A stretch of 64,000 nucleotides of DNA from Malassezia japonica. Lineage: Eukaryota; Basidiomycota; Malasseziomycetes; Malasseziales; Malasseziaceae. Under the pieces are notes generated by a model. It was not told the origin of the DNA and did not search any database. It saw nothing but the letters and a program-made list of their open reading frames with translations. Both the position numbers and the translations under genes were made by a program. Location: positions 496,001-560,000 of the forward strand of contig NC_083373.1 of the NCBI RefSeq assembly GCF_029542785.1, given 5' to 3'. Shown here piece after piece: positions 26,965 through 36,403 of the stretch (position 1 is its first letter; each line of letters begins with the position of its first letter).

Positions 26965-28990
26965 CTACAAGAAGAACATAAAGAGGACCGCCAACACGCT
27001 CAGCAACGCGCCGAGCGCCAGGCCAGGGTCGTGACGGGGGGATGTACAGCTGCGTCAGAGAGACAACGTACAGGGCGACCTGCGCGAGGCACAACAGCCA
27101 TACCAGGTAGCGCAGCCACCCATACGCAGGGCGGCGGTCCAGCGCGGCGTCCAGAACGACGAGCTGGCCAAAGACCACGAGCACGGCCAGTACGCTGCGG
27201 TGGGTATCGTGCAGCGCGGGGCGCTCGACACGGACGCGCGGCGCCTCTGCCGGCTGGGGCACGGGCAGCACAGGGGCCTCGAGCGCACCGCGCGACATGC
27301 GGCGGCGCGTGCGCGGCGCAGGCGGCGTATCGGCTGCGGCGGCGTCCTGTGTGAGTAGCGCTACGTACCATTGTCTCGGTGCCATACTGCTCGAGCGTGC
27401 GCAGAATCGTGGCACATGTCGGCCGCTTGTGGGGGTCGACTTGGAGCATGTCCGACAAGAGGCTCGTAAGGAGGGGGTGGATCATGGCCGACCGCATGCC
27501 GAGGCCGCGGTCACGGATGCTCCTGAATTAGCGGCAGCACGTACTGCGAGAGGTTTTGAAACGTGGCAATCTCTGCACGCAGCTGCTCGACGTCGTCGAA
27601 CTGCGAGTAGGGAATCTCGAAAAAGATGAGTAGGTGAAACAGGATGCCTGCGTCAGCGCAGCGACCTACCCAGCGACCACACATCCGCCTTGCTCGATAG
27701 CTCGGCCAGCGCCCCGGTCCGCGCGTCACGCACGACCGCCTCGGGGGCCATGTACTCGAGCGTGCCAGTGTGGCCCGTGCGCGTTCGCTGCCACGCATCC
27801 TGCAGGTGCTGCGAAGACCCAAAGTCGCTCAGCATCGCCGAGGGTCTGGTGAGCGAAAATACGTACAAGAGCGCGTCATCATCCCAGTGCAAGAGTACAT
27901 TGCCCGGCTGCGTCAGTGTCGCATCGTACCTTAATGTCCAAGTGCAGGATGCCTTTGTCGTGGAGAAAGCCGAGGCCACGCGTAATATCGCGCATCAGCT
28001 GCACGATTTCATCTTCGCGCAGGAGATGGACACCGGCGCGCGCCCGGGGCGCCTCGCCACCGCGCCGCGCCGCGGCTGCACGCCGCTGCCGGAACTCGGC
28101 CTTGAGGCGGTGGACGCGCGGCGAGGCGGACGGCGCATCTTCGCTATCACTATCGCCGGCGCGCGCCGCGATCCAGTCGGCAAGGCTCCCGCCGTTGGCC
28201 GCCATCATCAGCACATGCAGCGTAGGAACGCTCGGCGAAAACGGACTCAGCTGCGCCATTTCGACCCCTGCGTCAGGAGGGCAACGTACATGCATGCTTG
28301 TAGTGGATCACGTTGGGGTGGTGCAGCGACTCCATCAGGTGCACTTCGCTCAGCGAGCGCAGCAGACTCTCGCTGCGTGAGGCATGCGACCTACCTATAG
28401 TCACCCACTGGAATCTTTTTCACCGCATAGCGCCCGAGCGGATGGCCGTTCAAAATGTGCTGGCACAGGAACACGGTGCCGCGCGATCCGCGACCGAGGC
28501 GAGCGAGTTCGTGAAAGAAGCGTTCGTAGTAGCCGGGGTTCGTTGCGTCGGCACTCAGACGCGACACGCCCGGCATGTCTACCGGCACCTGTGTGCTCTC
28601 GAGCGACACGTCGGCGGTCGTATTCGCTGACTCGGAGAGGAGGCGAAAGTAGTTTGGCGCTGTGTGCACCGCCTCGTCGGCCTCTTCGACGAACCACGAG
28701 TTGTCTTGTACAGGTGAGCCATGGCCAAACATCATTGCATGGTCTCTCTCTCCACGCGGTCCGCCCCACGGCCGGAAGCAGACCGGGCACGCATACGACG
28801 CCCCGGCCTCGACGGCATGGGGCATTGGGCGCAGCGTCGGCGACGCGTCCCATTCCAACCCGGGCGAGTCGCTCGAGCGCAGCATCATCTCCCTGCTCAC
28901 TGGGTCATATACTACGAGGTGCCGGCGCGTGCGCAGCACGAGCTGCCAGTCGTGCCCGTGCTCGCTCGGCCCTGCAGGAACCAATTCCAT
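26965..28990 (-). CDS. IKS1: Iks1-type protein kinase with C-terminal membrane segments
   Basis: Nine exons: 28990-28395, 28372-28290, 28267-27930, 27907-27867, 27845-27670, 27647-27545, 27522-27369, 27346-27072, 27049-26965. Seven introns are 22 nt and one (27846-27866) is 21 nt. The 616-aa product has the Iks1 layout: an N-terminal cysteine motif (YACPVCFRPWG), NYFRLLS, PGYYERFFHELARLGRGSRG, YAVKKIPVGD, an unusual Asp/Ser insert in the middle of the domain, HLDIKPGNVLL, DFGSS, EYMAPE. After the kinase come two or three hydrophobic stretches (SVLAVLVVFGQLVVL; YLVWLLCLAQVAL; GALLSVLAVLFMFFL), suggesting membrane anchorage. Start at ATG 28990; the upstream frame lacks ATG. Confidence 0.88.
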
Positions 28991-29054
28991 AGTGGCGTCG
29001 TGGGGTAGTGTGGAGGTGGAGCGCCTGTGCTCGGGCGGCGATGTGGTAGGGGCG

Positions 29055-31075
29055 ATGCTTGTGCGGCCCACCTATCATATCCATATTTCGGAGTACATTG
29101 GCACGAGTGGATCCCAGCGCTTCCCAGGGAAGCTTTTTAGCAGTCCCCAGTTGACGCTAGCGACGCCGAGCGCTCCTCCCGCCGAGCGACCCGACGACAT
29201 TGACGCACGCTGCGGCCCGATCGAGGTCCATTTTGTGCAGGTACGCCGCCGCGCACACCGCAGAATGTCGGGGCCCAGCACACAGGCTGGAAACGAGACC
29301 TTTGGGCGATTTCAGGAGGTCGACTCCTTCCAAGTGGAGCCCGCCCAGGACGAGTGGAGCGATGCCGAGGTGCAGCACGACGTGCGCATCTCGTTCGGCA
29401 TCGTGCACCTCTTCCGCACGCTCGCAGACGATGTGGGCGGCGCAGGAGATACAGAGCCACCACCTGCAGACGACGAAGAGGCGATTGGCACCATCCTGTG
29501 CATGCTGTCTGTGCCCGTGGCCATGACCGTATCGAGCCTGCTGGACTTTGTCGAGCCTGCGCTCGAGGCCATCCAGAACATACGCATTGTTCGGTACGTG
29601 CCGCCTCTGACGCAGCCATGTCGACCAGGACAGCAATATCGTCCTGTTCAAGTTCCGCGACGCACTCGACGCGGAAGAATTTTACAAGATGTACAACTGC
29701 CGGCCGTTTCAGGCACTCGATGTACGTATACACACTAACAAAGTCGTCGGCCAAGTGCCGCCTCGTGTACGTCACCGGTGTGACAGCGACCGGTGCCGCG
29801 GAAATGCCGCACGCCTACCCTCTTTTGACGCACACCGAGCCATGGCCGGTGATTACCGCACCGGAAGCCGAGCGCAACGCGTCGCTGCGGCCGCTGCTCC
29901 CAAGCGAGAACGCGCCGCTGCGCGCGGCGGCGTACGAGCTGCCTACGTGCCCCGTCTGTCTCGAGCGCCTCGATGCGAGCGTCTCTGGGCTAGTGACGGG
30001 CGTCTGCCAGCACACCTTTCACTGCGACTGTCTCCAGCGGTGGGTCGATAGCCGCTGCCCGGTCTGCCGCTACTCGCAGACGCGCGCGGGCGGCCTTCCC
30101 CGCGACGAGTCATCGTCGTCACTCGCGACAACGACGCGCTCTTCGTGCTGCCAGCAATGCGGCACGTCTTCGGATCTGTGGGTGTGCCTCATTTGTGCCA
30201 ACGTCGGGTGCGGGCGGTACAAGGAAGGCCACGCACAGCAGCACTTTGCCGAGACCGGGCACCTGTACAGTCTCGAGCTCGAGACACAGCGCGTGTGGGA
30301 CTATGCCGGAGACGGATACGTGCACCGGCTGATCCAGAGCAAGACGGATGGCAAGCTCGTCGAGCTGCCGTCGGCCTCGGACGTGACGGCCGCGATGCCC
30401 GAGCGCTTGTGGAACGCACGCTACCCTGCACACACGCACGACTCGATGCACGAAGCGGATACCGCGTTCGGACATGCGCGCGAGCACCGCAGCGCGACGC
30501 CGGGCGACATGGAGCTCTTGGACGAAAAGATGCGTGCGCTCGGCCTCGAGTACTCCAACATGATCCTGTCGCAGCTCGACTCGCAGCGCGTGTACTACGA
30601 GGGTCTCTTGTCTGTCGCGCGCTCCGAGCGCATCCCCCGCGAGGAGAATGAACGGATACGCGAAGAGGTCGCGCTCCTCCGCGAGCAGTGCGCCGCGGCC
30701 GAGGCACGCAGCGCCGAGCTCCAAGCCGAAGTCGCGCGGTGCAACGCGCAAGCCACGCGCTACGAGACGCAGCTGCGCCGCGCGCTCGAGTCTGCGCGCA
30801 CGCTCAAGCAAGAGCGTGACGAGGAGAAGAGTGTATCCGATGGGCTCTACCAACACGTACAGAAGCTCCAGACGGAGCAAAAGTCACTCCAGTCGCGTGT
30901 CGCCGAGCTGAGCGAAGAGCTGCGCGATCTCATGTTCTTCGTCTCGGCGCGCGACAAGATCGAGGAGGCCGACAAGGTCCTGCCTGCGGAGAGTGCACTA
31001 CATGGTGGCACTGTGTCCCTCCCCGAGCCCGAGCCCGCGAGCAAGCCACGGAAAGGCAAGCAGCGCCGTCCGTAG
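29055..31075 (+). CDS. ETP1: BRAP2/Etp1 RING and UBP-zinc-finger protein
   Basis: Exons 29055-29593, 29616-29721 and 29744-31075 (two 22-nt introns) give 658 aa. Order: N-terminal BRAP2 RRM-like domain (GTILCMLSVPVAMTVSSLLDFV, SNIVLFKFRDALDAEEFYKMYNCRPF), C3H2C3 RING near residue 284 (CPVCLERL...CQHTFHCDCLQRW...CPVC), UBP zinc finger (CGTSSDLWVCLICANVGCGRY...HYxETGH-type HFAETGH), and a long coiled coil to the end. Likely an E3 ligase; yeast Etp1 is needed for ethanol tolerance and human BRAP restrains Ras signalling. Stop TAG immediately abuts the convergent DPM2 stop. Confidence 0.93.
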
Positions 31076-31387
31076 TTAGGCGCCCTTGCGCGCCTCCTTC
31101 TCCTTGCGCGCAATCGCCTGCTTCCGCATCACGCTTCCCACAAATGCACCAATGACGCCCAGGCCTAGCACCAGGAGGAGGGCAGGCAGGCGCACGGCCC
31201 ATACCCGCGGCGGGAAGTAGCCGTGGATCGAGGAATCGTCGGGGAAGAAGGGCTGCGTCAGCAACAAAAACGTACCGAGATCAGCGCCCACAGCGTATAG
31301 TATACAAAGACAAAGACCGCAACGGCCAGGCAGGTGCCACCAATGAGCCGATCGGAAAGCGCCTGGGTCAGTCGGGCGACGTACCAT
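31076..31387 (-). CDS. DPM2: Dolichol-phosphate mannose synthase regulatory subunit Dpm2
   Basis: Exons 31387-31385 (just ATG), 31362-31276 and 31252-31076, introns 22 and 23 nt, give 88 aa, the size of Dpm2 (84 in human). Two membrane helices: GGTCLAVAVFVFVYYTLWALI and WAVRLPALLLVLGLGVIGAFV, with family features YYTLW, the IHGYFPPR loop and a Lys/Arg-rich C-terminal tail. Dpm2 stabilises Dpm1 in the ER membrane for GPI and N-glycan mannose supply. The start codon abuts the first donor site (ATG then GTACGT); no upstream in-frame ATG is plausible. Confidence 0.88.
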   Translation of the reverse strand: MVRRPTDPGAFRSAHWWHLPGRCGLCLCILYAVGADLGTFLLLTQPFFPDDSSIHGYFPPRVWAVRLPALLLVLGLGVIGAFVGSVMRKQAIARKEKEARKGA

Positions 31388-31455
31388 CGTGCCGGCAATG
31401 GAGGCGGACGTGCACTTGGATCGGCCGAACGTTGCTCCACATACCGTCGTCGAGG

Positions 31456-32348
31456 ATGGGCGGCGCGCTGCGGGCACGCCTGGGAGCGGCCTTTGACCGT
31501 GCGTGTGCGCCACCCGGTGCGTCGGTGCGCCACGAAGAGGATACGCAGGGTGGATTCTTTCCCGAGGCCGGTGGATTTTTGCCGGACGACGGTGGAATTT
31601 TGCCCGAGGCAGGTGGATTTGTCGCCGACAAGCCTCCGAGCGGCCGTGCATCGCCGGCGCTGGAACTCGATCGCCTGCCGCTGCTGCTGGTCAATCTAGG
31701 TGTGGACGGCGAGCTGCACGAGGAGGTGTCGGCGCTACTGCGGTCGCAGGCTGAGCCGACGCAGAGCGGCCCCGTCCTGCGCCGCGCGCCCTTTCTCCAG
31801 GTCCTCGAGGCGGTGCTCAACGAGGAAGAGATGGCCTCGCTCGAGTCCGACGCGCCGTCGGATGCAAGCGACACGTTCGATCCGGCCCAGGCGTCTGACT
31901 CGGACGACAGCGACGCGGCTCCCACATCGCGCAGCACACGCTCGCACATGCCGAGGAGCAAGGCGCTTCACAAGAAAGCGCGCATCCTCTATAGTCTGCT
32001 CCTCGAGCGCATCCCCCTCGTCCCGTCCGCGGCGCTGGCGGAGCGTGCGAAAAGCACGACGGTGCGCACGGATGTCGAGGACGAAGAGATTGATACCCGC
32101 CGCATCGGCATGGCCGAATTGCGCTATGCTGCACAGTCTCTCGGCGAGACGCCGACCACCGCCGAGGTACGCCGCGCCACTCACCCAGCTCGCCGAGATG
32201 CTCGAAGAGGCCGCCGCCTATTTCCACGATATGCCCGCCACCGCCCGCCTATCGAACGAGCCGCGGATCGGCCTACACGAGTAGGTGATGCCACTAACAC
32301 AGATTTACCTACATGACCTACAAGGCCGGCATCCTGGAGGCCCTATAG
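31456..32348 (+). CDS. Uncharacterised acidic protein with EF-hand-like C-terminus
   Basis: Exons 31456-32166, 32189-32280 and 32303-32348 (both introns 22 nt) give 282 aa. Features: a Gly/Pro/Phe repeat tract near residues 32-59, LELDRLPLLLVNLGVDGELH, acidic Ser/Asp stretches, and a helical C-terminus (ELRYAAQSLGETPTTAELAEMLEEAAAYF...IGLHEFTYMTYKAGILEAL). The last part echoes centrin/calmodulin phrasing (E-L-x-x-x-x-x-x-L-G then EF) but lacks a calcium loop. I do not recognise the family. Splicing is supported by frame continuity to a natural TAG. Confidence 0.75.
31549..31632 (+). repeat. 21-bp coding tandem repeat (four imperfect units)
   Basis: Units start at 31549, 31570, 31591 and 31612, each encoding GGF/I-x-PE/D-x-x (GGFFPEA, GGFLPDD, GGILPEA, GGFVADK). 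The fourth is diverged. Confidence 0.8.
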
Positions 32349-32555
32349 ATACCCAGCATGACAGCCGCCGACCTGTATGTATGCATAGGATGTAAGCGGG
32401 CGCGTGCGGGGGCAATTTTGAATGGAGTCAATCGGGGGACCTGCAGGCCAGTGCCTACGCCGAGCCGGAGCCGATCGTGTTGGATTCCTTGCCACTTGGC
32501 CTGTAGGCGCACACCGGGAGTTGGTTGCGTGTGCAATTACCAGCGGACAAGGACA

Positions 32556-34361
32556 ATGATGCCCCCCCCTGGATGGACGACTACGCAGATGCCGCGTGCA
32601 CCGCCCAACTTGTCCTACGCCGAGCGGCTGCGCCAGGCTGCCAGCCAGCGCTCCGCCGCCTCTGAGGCGGCGGGCACCGCGGCAGGAAGCCCCAAGTCGG
32701 TGCCTTCGGTGGAAGTTTCCCCCGCTGCGCCGAAAGCGGCTCCGATCCAGGTGCCCGAGGGCAAGGAGCCCAAGGTGGCCCATGCACGGGCGGACACAGC
32801 CCCAGCGCCTGTGCACGGTGGCCAGACGACTTTGTCGAATGTATGGGAAGCACGAAAACGCGAGCGCGAGACGCGCACAAAGGTCGCCTCGCCCGACCTC
32901 GCTCTCGATGCGGCCCAGGCGATGGGAGCACTGTCCCTCTCGCCACGCACACACCACTCCCCTTCCGCACCCGCATGGGACCCGACGTGTGCACCGCCGC
33001 ACGAGACGCATGGCCAGGATACGAACGGGGGCGAAACTACACCAGACGACCCCGACGAGTCCTGGGAGCCGGCTTCACTGGACGAACCAGTGGGTACTTT
33101 TGAAGAGGACGACGTGCCGCCAGTACATACAACCTATGGCACGCCGCCGGACAATGAGGCGTGGCTGCAGCGTATCCACATGCTGAACGGCGGGCAGCCC
33201 GTCACGCGGTACGGTAGGACGCCACCGCAAACCTCCCGCTCGGGCGCACTCAAGGAAGGTAAGCCGGCCTCACCGCTCCGTGCATCCCAGTCGCCGTCGT
33301 CGAATGGCGCGCTTCCGATTCCAATCGTATCGCCGCCATACTCCCCTATGCCATCATCCCTGCCCAACTCGGACGGCTCCTTTGCGCCGCTGCGGTCGTC
33401 TGAGCAGCATGCGATGCACGGATACACCGATTTCGCACGCAGCGCGCCGATGGCTTACTATGCCATGGTCCCGATGGCTATGGGTGAGTATCCCATGGAC
33501 GACCGGGGCTACAGCCGGCGTGGGCGCGGGCGTGGGAATGGACGGGGGATGCGTGGGCGCGGACCCTACATGCCCTACATGCAGCAGCCCATGCCGGCCA
33601 TGATGCCGTACATGATCGTGCCTGGTGCATCGATGTACGCCATGCCGCACAATGCACCGATGCCGCCCCCGGAGGGCGCCGAGGTGCAGCCGTCGTACCC
33701 TTCGCCGGCGCCGTCCAATACGGGGTCGCAGGACAATGCGTCGGATGGGGATGAGGCGCGCTCGGAGGTCGGCACGCCGTCTGTGAGCGGTTCGGATGGC
33801 GCTCTGGAGAGCACGCCGTCCAACCGCTCAGCATCCCAGTCGCGCGGATCGTACCCAATGGGCCCGCCCGAGATGCACATGGGCGGCATGCCGCCAGGGG
33901 TGGGGATGCCGTATAGCTATGTCATGCATGCCCCCCCCCCATTTGACCCACGCTTCCCCCCGATGATGCCGATGCCAGCCGGCTACCACATGCCGATGCC
34001 GGGCATGATGCCTCCGCCTCCCATGATGCCCAAGTCGCCGACGTTGCCGCACCAGCTCCTGGCGCAGGTGGAATTCTACTTTTCGGATGCGAATTTGGAT
34101 GCAGACTTTTTCCTGCGGCAGCAGATGGACGACAAGGGGTACGTGCCGCTCGACACGGTCCTTGGCTTCAAGCGCGTCCAGAACCTGCTGCAGAATGCGT
34201 ACCCCAACGCGTCTCCGTCGGACACGGCACGCCCTCTGTCGTTGCTGCGTACTGCGCTTGAGAAAAGCCGGTTTTTGGCACTGAACGAGGACCAGTCGGC
34301 GGTGCGCAGGCAAAATGGATGGGAGCGTTATATTTTATACTCTGCGGATGAGGAACCCTGA
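32556..34361 (+). CDS. La-motif RNA-binding protein (Sro9/LARP1-like)
   Basis: 601-aa intronless protein. The first 480 residues are low-complexity and Pro/Met/Gly/Tyr-rich, with an RGRGRGNGRGMRGRG tract near residue 325, then a C-terminal La motif: LPHQLLAQVEFYFSDANLDAD, FFLRQQMDDKGYVPLDTVLGFKRVQNLL, and SRFLALNEDQSAVRR, ending 12 residues after GWERYIL. Architecture (disordered N-terminus, terminal La motif, no RRM) fits Sro9/Slf1-type mRNA-associated proteins. Start at MMPPPGW; an in-frame ATG at 32358 exists but would add a Cys/Arg-rich segment starting 10 nt after the previous gene's stop and is less likely. Confidence 0.87.
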   Translation: MMPPPGWTTTQMPRAPPNLSYAERLRQAASQRSAASEAAGTAAGSPKSVPSVEVSPAAPKAAPIQVPEGKEPKVAHARADTAPAPVHGGQTTLSNVWEARKRERETRTKVASPDLALDAAQAMGALSLSPRTHHSPSAPAWDPTCAPPHETHGQDTNGGETTPDDPDESWEPASLDEPVGTFEEDDVPPVHTTYGTPPDNEAWLQRIHMLNGGQPVTRYGRTPPQTSRSGALKEGKPASPLRASQSPSSNGALPIPIVSPPYSPMPSSLPNSDGSFAPLRSSEQHAMHGYTDFARSAPMAYYAMVPMAMGEYPMDDRGYSRRGRGRGNGRGMRGRGPYMPYMQQPMPAMMPYMIVPGASMYAMPHNAPMPPPEGAEVQPSYPSPAPSNTGSQDNASDGDEARSEVGTPSVSGSDGALESTPSNRSASQSRGSYPMGPPEMHMGGMPPGVGMPYSYVMHAPPPFDPRFPPMMPMPAGYHMPMPGMMPPPPMMPKSPTLPHQLLAQVEFYFSDANLDADFFLRQQMDDKGYVPLDTVLGFKRVQNLLQNAYPNASPSDTARPLSLLRTALEKSRFLALNEDQSAVRRQNGWERYILYSADEEP

Positions 34362-34375
34362 TACCACGATACCAT

Positions 34376-35686
34376 TTATAGGGTATATCCAAGGGCTTCC
34401 AACTCGTCCAAGATCTGGTCCAGTTTGCTCTGCGTCCACTGTACACCCTTGCGGAGCAATACTGCTTGGCCTGTTGTAAGCAACACCACCTACCTTGGCG
34501 ATACTCGCGTACTCTCTCGAGAATGGGCTCGCGCACACCATCGGACTCATCCTCCAGCATCCACGGCATGGTGTCGTCGACCTCCTCCTGCGTCCGACGA
34601 AAGACGGTCAGCCTGGAACGAAGAAACTGCTCAAGCGCTTCACACACTTGTGCCTCTTGCAAGAGTGACGCGACTCGCGCGTCAGCCTCGTCGCTCGGCA
34701 TTTGCGTACGCAACGCCTCCAAGAGCGCACTGGGGGGATCCGCTTGCGATTTTTGCCAATAATACAACTGCGATCCCTCACCTTCGTCGCGACGAAGCGC
34801 AAGGACTAGCACGTCGTCGGGGCCGCCAGGTTGGACGAAACCATAAGACGAAAAGAGCTCTTCGTTGCTCTTGGCTCCATAATTGTTGAAAATTTGGGTA
34901 CCTGCAGAAATTTCTGAGCGGATGATAAGCGACGCCGCGCCATGGACATACTCCCACGTCACGGGGTACGCGCGCATGTGGTTAATCGAGTCGATGCCAG
35001 GGATCAGCACAGGCTCGTGCGACGCAGGAGGCACTGCCCATCCTGCAAAGGACGCAGGGAAGCTCCGACTCCCGTAGACGTCGTCCGCCCAGCGCCAAAG
35101 AGAAAGCCAATCGGATGCTAGCGCAGTACGGAGGATCACCGCTGCAGGGTCGCTGGCGAGACGCGGCACGGCGCAGGCCGCAGCGAGCCATGCCTTGCTT
35201 CGTTCCGCCGCATCGCTCGTCTTCTGCAGGCGATGCATTGTGCCATTAAACAACGATGTCCCATCCAAAAGAGTAATCTCGGAGGGCTTACACTCGAGGG
35301 GCGTGCCGAATGCGGCAGGTAGAATGCGAACATAGGGAGCGTGCTGCAAAAGGTCACCTGCAACGTGCGATTTTTTTCCATCCAAGAGGCGGTGAAGCAC
35401 CAGATCCAGAAGGATCCAGTCACGCATGACAAGCGTCTTTTGCTCATCCTCGTAGCCCAGTGCTGCTGTGATGCGCGCCTTGGACGTCGCAGGATGCATG
35501 ATCAGCGTATGCGGAATGGCCATGATGCATTGGTCGCTTGGTATGTCGTCCTTGCTAAAGAGCCCGGGCCCCGTCACATCATCTGGGTAAGTCTCACTAC
35601 GAACCATCCGCAAAATACACCCCATCCGGAAATTGTGCACCCTGCTCGCGCAGCCATGTGAGAAACGCACTGTACTCGTCGCGCAT
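34376..35686 (-). CDS. SET-domain protein lysine methyltransferase (Rubisco-LSMT/SETD type)
   Basis: Exons 35686-35605, 35582-34494 and 34470-34376 (introns 22 and 23 nt) give 421 aa. Exon 1 encodes MRDEYSAFLTWLREQGAQF, the usual N-terminal helix, joined to the SET start VTGPGLFSKDDIPSDQ. SET motifs: PGIDSINHMRAYP and IFNNYGAKSNEELFSSYGF; then an all-helical substrate-binding C-domain. Yeast relatives (Rkm family) methylate ribosomal proteins; substrate here is unknown. The first intron uses a rare GTTCGT donor. Stop TAA 14 nt from that of the convergent La gene. Confidence 0.88.
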
Positions 35687-35803
35687 GGCAGGCGGCTTGG
35701 CAAGCTCCACCCAAAATGTGATTAGTCAGCACGGAATCACAACCTAAAGCGGACATGGTCCGCTAGGGTTTGCCTCTCACCCCCATTCGGCTGGCATTTG
35801 AGA

Positions 35804-36167
35804 ATGTCGAATCAGAACGGTATTACCGGAAACAACGTGCCGCATCTCGGTCAGGCGGCCGCTAACGAGCGGAGCAAGATCAAATCGGTACGTACACAGA
35901 TAAACATGCCTTACCGTGCAGCACGTCACAGTGGGCCCCGACTCCTCGAAGCAGGTAGCTGAAGATCCTGTTCTCTATTCTGAGCAACCTGCTGTCGTCG
36001 CGCCTGAGCTTGCGACAAACGAGAACAAGACACCCATCCCCGACATTGATCAGGATGCGCAGACCGGTCCGGAAATGGTCGGCGCGGAGGACCCCCGGCA
36101 TGATTCGGTGAAGAAGAAGCGCACATTCTTGGAGCGTCTCCTTCACCTGAACAAGAACAAGAAGTAA
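35804..36167 (+). CDS. Small uncharacterised protein, 109 aa
   Basis: Exons 35804-35887 and 35922-36167 with a 34-nt intron (CTTACC branch). Starts MSNQNGITGNNVPHLGQ; polar and acidic in the middle, with a basic amphipathic end (KKKRTFLERLLHLNKNKK) that could bind membrane or nucleic acid. No family recognised. Splice phase 0 keeps the frame, and the downstream coding composition is lower in GC than the neighbours. Confidence 0.65.
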
Positions 36168-36403
36168 AGGGAGATTCTCAGCTCACTTCACTTTTCCAGT
36201 CCATCGACTGCATTAATATCCGGAGTATGGAGAACATGCCAAACATGTATTATTGCGTCTGCATTCCGAAAGAGCGTAGATAGACTATGTACAGACACCA
36301 TTACGTAGCGCTCGCCATCGATTCTTCACCGCACGCTCCTCTCATTTCCAGGGCCGACACGTGGGTGTGGAGGAAATGGCCGACACGCGACGCGTCGTTC
36401 CTC

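Noticed and set aside
32358..32555. Upstream in-frame ATG that would extend the La-motif protein by 66 residues
   Set aside because: Begins 10 nt after the previous stop, adds a Cys/Arg-rich segment of poor coding character; the ATG pair at 32556 fits better.
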